Assembly: GCF_004193775.1 (NCBI RefSeq)
Contig: NC_041010.1
Coordinates: 46,985,562 to 47,049,561, forward strand
Source: Glycine soja
Taxonomy: Eukaryota > Streptophyta > Magnoliopsida > Fabales > Fabaceae
Length of the DNA: 64,000 nucleotides
Reading direction: 5' to 3'
The position numbers were made by a program, and so were the translations under genes. Below are positions 11,437-22,369 of this stretch, in pieces. The notes beneath the pieces were generated by a model. The model was not told where the DNA came from, ran no database searches, and saw only the letters and a program-made list of their open reading frames with translations. Numbering within the stretch: position 1 is the stretch's first letter; each line of letters begins with the position of its first letter.

Positions 11437-13395
11437 GGAGCACCAATGGCTACGTATGTGTCCCAATATGGCCAAAGGATCTTTGGAAGGGATGATAAGT
11501 TTTGAAGATGAACAATCAACCGATTGTGCTTGCTTCCCCTTCTAGAAACAGACGTAGGCCGGTTACTTGCAAACGCCCAACAGTGATCTGCATATGAAAA
11601 GGAACAGTCAGTCAAATGAAATTTATTAGCTATCTGCTAGCTGTCTTCTACACTTTGAGGACTTGCGAATAAAAGATGTAGCTAATAATCATGTGAGTTC
11701 AATAACCAAACCTAAAGATGCGGGAAAATTGCTTAAAATGAAGGTAAAATTGCTCTGCATAAATGCAATTTAGATAATATTTTAGAGCATTCTAATAGTA
11801 TTTCTTCGATAACACTCTTTACAAGTGGAATTTTAAGGTAAATAATCTCATGAAGGTTCACATTTGGCATTAACTATAGGAGAAATTGCTAAACTGATTA
11901 TGAAAATGTCAGTAGTTAACCTTTCATTAGTCCTTTACAGCGAATTTTAACTCTTGTTCATGTAACACTACACTCCCCTCCCCCAATCTTTCCTCCTTGT
12001 CTAACCTGAACCCCATAAATATCATTAACTTCATATAGTAAAGAAAAAGTATTGTATTGCTTCCAAACTACTGTGAATTAAAAATTAAATAAAGTCTGAC
12101 CAGCAAAAGCCTTTTCTTTATGGTTGAAAAAGCTGCATCCCAATTTTAACAGTTCAAAGCAGCATATAAAAAGTGGTGGATTTTAAAATCTAGTATGTAC
12201 TGACTCACAATCAAATAAAGGACATTATTGAAGTGTATGCAGCCACATGAGTCAAAATAATGTTTATAACTGAAAATTAAGTACTAAGATGAACTAAAAT
12301 TAGCCCAATACATATAGGTTTTAATGCCAGAAAAATAGTGTGAATCCAACAGGATCAGGAGTTTCAAAGCTCAACAAGAAAATGCAAAAAAAAAAGTTCA
12401 TTTCCTTGCTCTTGGCTAACATAAAGATTCTGGCCCATTATGCTGAATTGCAAAGATGGACACAAAGGTTCCTTCCTTCGGTGTCCAGGAGTCCTGTCAT
12501 GAAGAGGAGCCCAAACGTGAGCAATTTGAAACTCTAAGAAATATCTAAGTTCTTCAATGGGAGGTTTATCTGTACAAAAAAACCAGGTAGAGGGGAAAAG
12601 AAACATGCAATTAATATATTAGATTAAACTACAAGAAACCAATAGAAAATTATTTCAATTCCATGTCTTCTAAAATAAAGGATAAACTGGCTTACATTCA
12701 AGATAGAGACCAATAATGTGAGCCAAATGCTCCTTGCCAGGAACTTCATCAATGAGATCTGTTATAGGACAAAAAGTCATCTGAATGACATCTGGGGAAG
12801 AACAGACTGTTCTGAGCCACATACTGTGGTCTTGTTCCAAATCATCTCCTCCTCTCCTTCTGAAAATGACTCTGACATCCTGAGTGTATTCAAGGAAAGT
12901 TAAGAAAAGAGTTAAACTGTGTACAACAAACCAACATGAAGCTACTAATGATAAAAAATCATAAAAGACGTGTAACTATCACTCCTAAGTTATAAGTATG
13001 AATTCTTCCAGTACAGGCCAATGCTGATGCAAGGATTCCAAATAGAGATCAAAAGAATATACCTAATGTGCATTGCATATCAAAATGTAAAGTTGAGGAA
13101 AAGGGAGAAGAAGTATGACAAATGTAGCACCGATAAGTGCATTTAGGTTTACTTCTAGAAAGGGGCAGGAAAAATTGATAATGTCAAAGTTCTGCACAAT
13201 AGATGACACAAATGACAGAACTGTGGACCTAATTTGTTCCATGTAAAGCATAAATACACAATAGATGGCACAAATGACAAAACTAAGTGCCTATAGTATA
13301 TGTAGCAGTACTTGCTTCCGAATTTGAACAGAAATTCATGAAACATATTTAAATAAAGAATCATTACAAAATTGAGCTTAAAAAAATATTTCACA

Positions 13396-13397
<2 letters not shown>

Positions 13398-13429
<32 letters not shown>
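13398..13429. repeat. (AT)16 microsatellite in MACPF intron
   Basis: AT dinucleotide run directly after the 13437 splice donor on the reverse strand. Confidence 0.97.
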
Positions 13430-13434
<5 letters not shown>

Positions 13435-14751
13435 ACTTTCCCACTTAGATAAGTTCCAGATGCAGGTTGAGGGTGTATCACTTGATTATTGAATGAAAAG
13501 GAATCAACAACCTGCAAACCTATATAACTACAAAATAAGCAATATATTCCTTGTTATCAAAAACCAGAATCAAATCAGTATAAAGAGTCGGAATCAAAGT
13601 GAAACTAGCCTTATCCTTGGATTTTGTTTGAAGTGAACTTGTATGGTTACTGATGTCAGAGAACCTCTGGCTTCCAATTTCTTGAATATAGTTCTTTATC
13701 TCCAATGTTGACAAAGGTGAACTATGGTGTTGTTTAGAAAAAATAACATCCTTACCACCAATAGTTATGGATGTAATGACATGTGTCCCAAAGTTTTCAA
13801 TAAAGCTATCAAAATAAAATTCAAGGTCAAGGACAATCTGATGATAGATATTTTGCTACTGCATTATGTAGATAACTGGGATGTCCCTTTCGACATTTTC
13901 TTGCAACATTAAGTGGGAGTTTATAAGCTGAACCTTTGCGAGGGGAAAATAAAACCCATCTGAAGAAAGAGATTTTGTCTCAGTAGCATCAATGTGTTTT
14001 GAACCAGTGAAGCTAAACGCAGAATTAAATGTCCCAAGAGGAAAGCTTTGTGATATATTTGCCTTCTGATTAAAATATTCCACCATCTGCAGTCAAATGA
14101 CTAAAGAATTATCACAAATCAGTATTAATCTGAAAAACACTTATAAAATTTGGATTTCATTATTGTTTTAGCAACAAATAGCTTTAGCTCTTAGTTAGAA
14201 ACTATTTGCTTCATTCAGATTCTTGTTCTTTAGTGCAATGGAGTCTGATTTTTTTTTCTTTCTCAAAATCCACACTGGCAAAACATCAAGGAACCAACCT
14301 ACCTGCTACCAAACCAATTTACCACAGGACACGTAATAAATTTCAGTAATACCTACTGATCCCAGAAACTATGGCAGACAAGAAAATGTTCTATATGGAA
14401 AGATAGGACTAAAGACCAGATATCGAAGCTTGAGATAGATCTTATCAATTACTTTAGTTCAAGCTTAATGCCCATATCATTCTCAATCAGCATTTCATAG
14501 AATCATAGACCTTCTTCCCTCTGTACAAAACCCATTTTTTTTTACAAGTCCTTTAAACAAAGCTAGTATTTAAACACGACTTTGGTGGTTTCAATAGATT
14601 AATTGCCAGCAGTCACTGCTGCTTGTTCCATGCCCTTAATCCTAGCTCAGTCCAAAACACTATTTCATTACACCAGATTCCTGAGCAATCTCTTCTCCTT
14701 CTCCACAATCATAGATGTCAACCCAAAACCCAATTCTTAAAATTTCGGTTT

Positions 14752-15060
14752 AAGACCTAATTTAACCCTACAAAACCAACTTACTACTATAAGGTAAGAA
14801 TTGCTGAAACCTTATAAGGCTACATTGGTCGTATCTCTACTCTATGTGAGATCTCAACATAGCATATCAGAGCACTCCCTACATCTAGAGGGTAGAAAAA
14901 TACAGGTGGCTCACTAACGAACCTTGGACAAGATATGATACCATCTAAAAATTTCATTTTAGGGTCTAACTCAATTTTACAAAACTGACTTGTAAGCTAA
15001 AGACTTTCAAGGCCCTATAAGAGTTATATTGACATATCTTTAGTCTAAGTGGGATCTCAA
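14752..15060. repeat. two tandem copies of a dispersed legume repeat
   Basis: Copies at about 14752-14860 and 14961-15060 share the order 'ctaacttaattttacaaaac', 'cttgtaaggt-aga', 'ccttataa-g', 'tagtc-atgtgggatct'. This resembles a short repeat common in legume genomes ('acaaaaccggcttgtaaggtgagga ... gatgtgggact'). A third, shorter piece lies at about 32421-32490. They sit in intron 1 of the MACPF pseudogene. Recognition is from memory; a repeat-library search would settle the family. Confidence 0.5.
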
Positions 15061-15468
15061 GTTCTCAACACAAATGTCACATAATTGAACAATTAACATG
15101 CTGAATTTACATTTGAAGAAAGTAAAAACCAATACTCACCCAGTCATCAATGACCCAACATTTTCACCATTGAGAAAAATAAAAGCAATGACAAAATTGG
15201 AAAATTTTCAAGTTCAATCATACCTCCTGATAACTACAGACTCCAGAACTGCGACGCCCCACATGCTCCTGAGAGTTCTGAACAATGTCACTTGAAACAT
15301 TGGGAACAACCACAAGTCCCTCACGTGTTCTTCATCAACATGAATCACCCTAGACCCTGCCACTCGTTTGCAATACAGCAACCTCGTATCGCAGTTCACA
15401 TCAAAGCCTCTATTTAATGCTTGCACAGCGTTGGTAGCAGTGTGGAATGCTGCCACGTGTTCCCCCAT

Positions 15469-16751
15469 CACTCATTGAAAAATCGTTCACAATAATACCT
15501 TATGTTCAAACGTGAACATTTTATCTAAGGCAATACGAATCCAAATAAAACTAGAACCACCCATGTCCCAGGTAAATAAATTTCGGGAAAACCAAGAAAT
15601 GATGAGACTTTTACTTGGTTGTAATCATTTAGGAGTTCAAGGAATTGGAAGTGGAATGGAAGATCATATTCGTCTTTCCCACCCTCTCTTTTTTGTTTCT
15701 TGTTCTTAACGAGGTGACACGATAAAATTGGAGCAACTATAACACATGTTAATGTTCATGAACCTGAATCTGAAACTGCTATGGATCTCACACCGATGAG
15801 GATCATTTAGTAGTATTGTAAGTACTTTCTAATGTCTACTTTCTATAACAATGCTTTAGGCAGTGTTTGTTTCAGACGCGAGTGAAAGTGAATTGCACTG
15901 ATCGGTGTGGTCAAACGGTGGACTCTGGACTCAATATTTGTTTGAATACCATTTAAAAAATAGTATTTGAATATCACTTAAATAGGGTTCTTTAATTATA
16001 AATTTGACTAATAAAGTTAATATTGAGGATTGAAAATAGTTTATTTTATTTGAAGAGTCAAAAAGAACATTTTTTTAATGAATATTATTTGTTTTCTAAA
16101 AATTAGTTATTAATTAATTAATAAACATAAAAGTGTGATTTAAAGATTTGTTTTCTATTCAACTTCCATATTTTTTTAAGATTTAAAAATTAGTCCACAC
16201 CGAAGGCATTGACTTGATTGTTTTACTTTTGTTTGCAATTTGAGTTGCCTGTTTGTATTCATTTGAAAGGTCAATATATTCACCGTCCATTAGACAACTT
16301 AAAGGCTAAACTCTAAAGTCTAAACACGTGCATTCAACTTTAGTGTCACGTTTTTCTTTTTTGTATTTTATACATATCTAGAATTTTTTTTTTGGTAGAA
16401 TATGTATTTTGAATTTGTTACGTTGAGGATCACTAGTTTGAAAAACTCACCAACCAGTACAACTCAATTACATGTAGAGTTTAATTTTGATATTATGATA
16501 GTGTAAACTTTTTATTAATTTTAGAGATTGATCAAATAGAATAAGTTAAAGTCTTGTATCTATTAGATCATAAGTTTGAGTCTTCCCACCTTTGTAAATA
16601 ATCTTTGAATTTTGAAAATTTTCAATTGGCATCTTGGAATGAGTCAAACAAGTTAAAACAATTGGCCAATTCTCAAAAGCATTTATGATTGGTTGTTATA
16701 TAAACCATATTGTCTAATATAATGAATATATTGAGTATATATAAAAGAGTC
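15469..16751. other. intergenic, no gene recognised
   Basis: AT-rich sequence upstream of the MACPF pseudogene. The frame at 15512-15709 has no recognisable domain and is not called. Confidence 0.5.
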
Positions 16752-16766
16752 CAATTAAAGGTAATG

Positions 16767-17058
16767 TTTTTTTTTTATTAATAGGAATTAAAGCAAGAAC
16801 TAAGAATTTCTACAAAACGTGATGCTTATAACATCTACAAATAAAAGTTGAGAAAACCCCTAAGGACATGTCTCTAACACAGACAAGGGAATAAATTCAA
16901 AGGATCCCTTATTGGCGAGCCAGTCAACATAGAAGTTTCCTTCGCGAAGAGTGTGTTGAATCGAGACGATCCAAGCCTGAGCAACAAGAGCTTTGATAGC
17001 TTGAATGAGAGGCGCATGAGTGTGAGAACTCTCCACTCCCTGATTAATCATATCCACT
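16767..17058 (-). mobile_element. 5'-truncated LINE insertion, RNase H end only
   Basis: On the reverse strand the element encodes the C-terminal part of a LINE-type RNase H domain: MDMINQGVESSHTHAPLIQA, then IQHTLREGNFYVDWLANKG and a stop after LETCP. A short 3' UTR follows, then an A-rich tail (seen as T9-10 at 16767-16776). It is flanked by a 15-18-bp target duplication CAATTAAAGGTAATG(TTT) at 16752-16769 and 17059-17076. Truncated 5' end, poly(A) tail and long target duplication are the signature of target-primed reverse transcription. The coding part is still open, so the insertion is fairly young. Confidence 0.85.
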
Positions 17059-17156
17059 CAATTAAAGGTAATGTTTAAGAACTCGTGGTGAATATTCTTT
17101 GTAAAAAGTGAGGATTGGACGGTCCAATTTAAAAACACATTTAATTTTTTTTTGTG

Positions 17157-18270
17157 TTTTTTTTAAGAAAATCATATCATTTCATTCATAATTAAAAGGA
17201 TGAATACAAAATGAAATACAATAAAAAAAAAAACATAATTACTAGTATAACATCTTAGAATCCTAGCTAATTTATAGACCACATATTTGTTTGTCTTCTA
17301 ACAAAATTTTCCAATGAGTTTGGAATATTTGTTAGACATACCTTACACTTGACTAATATGACTTCAAAAATCAGAAAAAATAATTGTAAGTTATCAAAAT
17401 CATCAACTAAAGTTAGGTATGACAACGGAACGAGTTAAGATCGAATTTTACTTATTTTGTTCCCGTTTTAGACATATTTATAAAATCCTACAAAAAATAT
17501 AAATTTTATAGAATGAAAAATAAAATTTTAAATAACAATCACAACATAATTTTATATTATACATGATAACATAAAATTCAATTCAACAATTACATAAAAT
17601 TCTATTCAATAGTTTTAGGTTTTAGTGTTATATATATATATATATATTATATATATATATATGTGTGAAGATATTTTTGTTAATAATCTCATCTCAAATT
17701 TGAATTCGAATCCAACTTTGACTGTTGGAAAAAATCCGACCGCGACCCCAACCTTAATCAATTTAGGTTTTTCCATCAAAATTAAGACAAATTCGGGATG
17801 AGTCCCGTGGATTCCGACCCTATTTTCATACCTAACAATTGTCTTACAATCAACTTCAAAAGTAACATTGTGGAAACCAAATTCATTATCCAAAGTTTTG
17901 CTTGATATAGAGCCCAAGATTCTGCTTCTGATGGATGTGAAATATATATACCTTGATGAATGGGATGTCTTTGCTTTAACAAATTGCCCATGTTCATTAC
18001 ATAGGAACATCCCAACTCCAAATAAAATTTGCTCTGCAAAAACCACAACATCTACGTTACATTTTGACATTTTCTAACATTCAACCGTTCAAAATAGAAT
18101 TGCTTGCCCCGAGATATAGCTGATGCCAAAGCTGGGATCTCCACATCTACGTTACATTTGCGACACTTCCAAGTTCTAAATGCACCAAAGAATAACAACA
18201 AATTGAGCTTTTACATTATCCAGCTTTCTTTCGAGATGATGCCAAAGACCAGCAACCTGCCATAACTCCT
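17157..18270 (-). mobile_element. older LINE fragment with broken RNase H domain
   Basis: On the reverse strand about 18070 downward reads KCNVDVVVFAEQ, GVGMFLCNEHGQFVKAKT, then (shifted frame) HPSEAESWALYQAKLWIM, then back to GFHNVTFEVDCKTI. After a 423-bp inserted element (17413-17835) the reading resumes as LVDDFDN and FVRRQTNM, matching the end of LINE RNase H domains. The 3' end is an A-rich tail near 17157-17165. Further 5', FVVILWCI at about 18190-18215 with a stop fits the end of ORF2. It holds at least two frameshifts and stops, so it is inactive and 5' truncated. Confidence 0.7.
17413..17835. mobile_element. small inverted-repeat element (MITE) inside the LINE fragment
   Basis: The ends are inverted repeats: left TTAGGTATGACAACGG and right, read on the other strand, TTAGGTATGAAAATAGGG (10 bp identical). 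It interrupts the RNase H codons of the older LINE. It holds a (TA)n tract at 17629-17662 and no coding frame of note. I could not establish a clean target duplication (left CAACTAAAG, right CAATTGTCT), so the superfamily is open. Confidence 0.6.
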
Positions 18271-21200
18271 TTGCCTTATCACAACTCACAAACACGTATC
18301 ATTTATGAATTAAATATTTTGAAGTCTATATATATACATATCATGCAGTATTAGATAATTTATATTTTTTATATCTTTTAAGTTTATGCACATATCATGT
18401 TACAAAGTTAATCTCCACGTATAAAGTTACAACTAATACAAGGATTCGACTATTCACATGATAATTCAACTTTACCTTTAAATTTGTTGTCATTTAAATT
18501 CAAACTTAATTTAAGTTAAAGATAATTTAGTATATAATTTAGGATTCTATTATTCTCTTGTATTCTATATATGCATCACTTGTACACATACTGAGTAGTT
18601 CAATAAAACCCTTCTTTATCTTTTCTATAACAGGTACACTTGTTCACGAATAATGGTCTCAATTCAAGAAAGCAACATAAGTTGGTAATCTTTTATATCA
18701 ATTCTCATCAAATTTAACTCGCATTCTTAAATTAACAAAATCTTGTATAAGAATTTGCTTTAAGCCTAAAAGTATATTGGGCCGACCTTTATTTATATGC
18801 ATAGATATCACATTTTAGGAAAATAAATTATACTCTCTGCTGTGTAGATGTCATCTCTATTTCATTCATTTTATCAAAAGAATAGTAATAATAAAAGAAA
18901 CGAAGAGAAAAAGAAATAAAATACTACTAGTAAAAAGGATCATGTCCCTTAATGGCTGGAGCAACAAACATGGGGATACATATGCAATGCAAGCATGTGG
19001 GATTAAAGACGACAGGCGCGGTGCAACTTCACTTTAATTGGTAGATGGCCAAACAAAGACGGTCGTACAAATTAGGTGAAATGCATCATTAATGAAATGA
19101 GTTGAGATTACTACTGTAAAAAAAAAACTGCCGTTGTTCAATGCAAGGAGAAGATAACCCTGAAAAGCTAAAATAAGATTTCTTAAAGCAGATTCTCTGT
19201 AAAGCAATGATGCGCAGTAAGTGAAATTGTCAGAAACGGCTCTGTTAGAATGCTAATAATAGTAGTACTACTGTACTAGATGTTTGTTGAAAAAAGAAAA
19301 AGAAAAAAAAAAAAAAAAGTGGTTTGCACTTTGCAGCGTTTTCAGCCGTTCCGTCTTTCTAATGTGAAGCGAGTGTGCAGAAGATATTTATAATGTGTTT
19401 TGAAATGAATCACGTGACCAAAAATACATTATGGAAGATATATTACTAAAAAAGAAAAATAAAGTATATCATGCGATATAGGTTTTCATGGGATAAGTTT
19501 TTTATAAGAAATAAAGAAAAATAATATTTTTTTTATAAACTAAAATTAATTTATGCATAAGATAAAATCAGTTTCTTAGAAAAACTAAAATCAAAATTAA
19601 ATTATTTTTTTTGAATATTAAATAGTTTTACTTTTAAAAAAATAATTTTGACTTATATATAAACTAAATTTAAATTAAGGGATAATTTTTTATTTTTTTT
19701 ATAAGTATTTATGAAGAAACTTATGTAAACATCATTATAATAATTTGATAGATAAAAACAGATAGAAAAAAATAGATATTTTGTATTAAATGAATAATGA
19801 AGAGAAAGATATAAATAATTTCACTTAAATAAACAATAAATTAGGTAAAAATAAAAAAAATAAGAAAAACATGTAATTTAACTTCGATGAATTACTTCTT
19901 GAAGTTGTGTTTTGTTTGTAGTGTAAATTGCGTTACAATTTTTATTTTTTTATAAAATAAAAAATATTTTTCATAGATCAAAATTAACAATTTTAAGATT
20001 AAATTAGAAAAATGTGTATTACAAGAAATAACATACTAATTTAATCCTTAAAATAAAATATGTATGCATACGATACGAGGCCAACATCCTTGGCAAAGCC
20101 CGACAGCACTAAAGAGGGAGAAATCAGGTGGTTTGTAATACGACACTCCACACGTGTGTAAGTCAATAATTGACATTTCAGTTTTCACGTCGTTAAATGG
20201 AACTTATTGTCTCAAAAAAAAATTGTGGAACTCACATTTGTCACGTGATTTTAATTATGAAAGGCAATTATTTTATTTTTACATAATTTTAAAGCTTATC
20301 TTGAATGAGGGCAAGTGGAGCAAACGTGTATCATAAAAAATATAAAATATAAAACAATCATAGTTCATAGACTTAAGGCTGAACATTGTTACAGTCACAA
20401 AAAATATTTAATGGAATGTGCTCAATTTTCACCATTTTTTTCAGTAGTTGGATCCATATTTTTCCAAATTATAGTTCTGGATTGCATATGGTTAGTTTCC
20501 CAAAAAAAATATCTTAAATTTGCATTAAGATTAACATTTCTGCATGCATAAATTACTTTTTTGACGTAAGCAAGCATAAATTACTAGTGCTTTATTGTAA
20601 TACATCGATAGCGATTATTATTATTATTGAATCATATTATCATGTTATTAAAATTATGACTCGAGATAGTCATCCCTATAACAAGACTGACAGTGACAAA
20701 TTCAGAATTTTTTTAAACGGAACAAGAAATAATTTTTAATATTTTTATAAAAATAAAAATATTATTGATGTCTAAAAAATATATAATATTATAATACAAC
20801 AAATCTAAAGCAATTAAAGTTTCCACACATTATAATTGTTCTATTTATTTTCATACTTTAAAAAATGTTTAATGATTTTTGTCATTGTTAATACTAATTT
20901 AGTGTGTAAAATATAACACTATTCATTAAAATAACTAACACTAAAATATCATTAATCTTGATTTATTTATATCAAGAACACATTAAAAGAAAAACACTCC
21001 TAAAAAACTTATACCGTGGAAGTTTTGAAAATATATGTATTTTACTCATCTCTTAAACAAGTAATTCTAATTTTTTCTTACCTTTGCCTCAACAGAATTA
21101 TTCAAAATAATTATTGAATTATTTTCTGAATATTACATGAGATAATATACTCTATGTTGTGTGTGATATGTTTTTTTAATGATTGTAACAATAATAAGAA

Positions 21201-22300
21201 TTAAACTAAATGATTTGGACTTAATTATGTAATTTTTATATTGAATGTCTTATGTTTATTTGAGTTTTGAGTTAAAAAAAATTTCAATAAAGTGATATAT
21301 AATTTTTATGCGAGTAATTTTTTTATATAAAATAACATAAAAAAAAATCTGATGGCACAATTGTCCCACAGCATATAAGTGCATCCGCCAATACTCTAAG
21401 TCATTATAGAAAGAAACTGCTTTTTAAAAAATATTATAAAAAGAAAGTTTTAAATAACATTGCATGAGAATTAATTAAAACCAAAATTGTTATCACAGGC
21501 GCTTACACATCAACATTTTTATTTAAGAATAGAGATAAAAACAAAATTAAGAAAAATGAAACCCCAAATACTGCCTGCTAGCAATAGTTATCTATTTTCA
21601 GATTAAGATTTAGATTAGACCAATTGAAAGCTCCATGATACCAAACTCCTACTAAAGTCGTATATTAGCAAAGATTAATACAAATACTAACAAATGAAAA
21701 TGCATACTGAGACAATCATTGGTCTTCTCACATAAACTACAATATTGTTCAAATCTCGAGGCTATTAATATTCCAGAACAATTTTAAAATGTATCTTAGA
21801 GATTTTCAAAAGGAAAAAAAAAAAAGAGAATCATAGAATACCAAAAATATAAAAATAAGAGAATCATATTTTTTTGAACAACTTCGTTTTCTACAAGTTC
21901 TATACCACTTTCAAACTCACACCATCAGCTAACATCTACAAAACATTAATAGAATACAGACGTATGTGGATGGTAGGTAATGCAAAATACAAAAATTTAC
22001 TTAAACAATATGCTTAATTAACTAATCAGAAATATCACTCCCAAATAAGCATAAAGTTACCCTTGAGCATCCTTTGGAAACAACTACTTTACAATGCTCA
22101 GTAATTACCTTTCTCAAAGCAGGAAAATGTCTAAATTAATTTGTTCCTTTACAGCAAGATCTACTAGATAATGTAAACAATCCTTTTTTTTCTTTCCTTA
22201 ATCTTTCAAAAGTCTATAAACAACATTCTTTTCTTTTATGGAACATGTTACATCCTTTTGGTCACCTGAGATGGTTAACTCATAAATGTCCTAAAACTGT
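18271..22300. other. gene-free AT-rich stretch
   Basis: No coding region is supported here. There are A/T-rich low-complexity tracts, for example A-runs near 19295-19318. The frames at 20154-20336 and 20315-20551 lack any domain. The segment from about 22200 to 22369 is the likely 3' UTR of the kinase gene. Confidence 0.5.
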
Positions 22301-22369
22301 ATACCATAGAATGGCAACTCTTTTCATCTACAACAAAAGGGAATTTTAAAAAAAATTCAGCGCTCAATG

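Larger units (their letters stand above)
9673..15468 (-). pseudogene. MACPF-domain gene of the CAD1/NSL1 family, decayed
   Basis: Plant MACPF proteins CAD1/NSL1 restrain salicylate-linked cell death. Recognisable exons on the reverse strand: 15468-15224 (MGEHVAAFHTATNAVQAL), 14086-13610 (FSFTGSKHIDA; SFIENFGTHVITS), 13511-13437, 12879-12696 (VIFRRRGGDDLEQ), 12569-12406 (KPPIEELRYFLEF), 11587-11437 and 10129-9673 (LLFSGLPGCTIKRS; MSKGPQDPPGHWLV). Lesions: frameshift near 15310 in DL/VVPNVS; in-frame TAG at 13856-13858 inside about 60 bp of non-homologous filler; GC instead of GT donor at 13608-13609; GG instead of GT donor at 12404-12405; frameshift near 11535; a 1307-bp solo LTR inside the last exon; and a 1-bp insertion near 9735 before the final VKYSLLSY-like end (stop at 9673). 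Six or more independent lesions make a functional product very unlikely. The order and spacing of domains are otherwise complete. Confidence 0.92.

Noticed and set aside
16767..18270. Idea that the two RNase H pieces are halves of one LINE split by one insertion
   Set aside because: The smaller piece has its own poly(A) tail and 15-18-bp target repeat, and the larger piece continues into its own RNase H end after the MITE, so they are two insertions.
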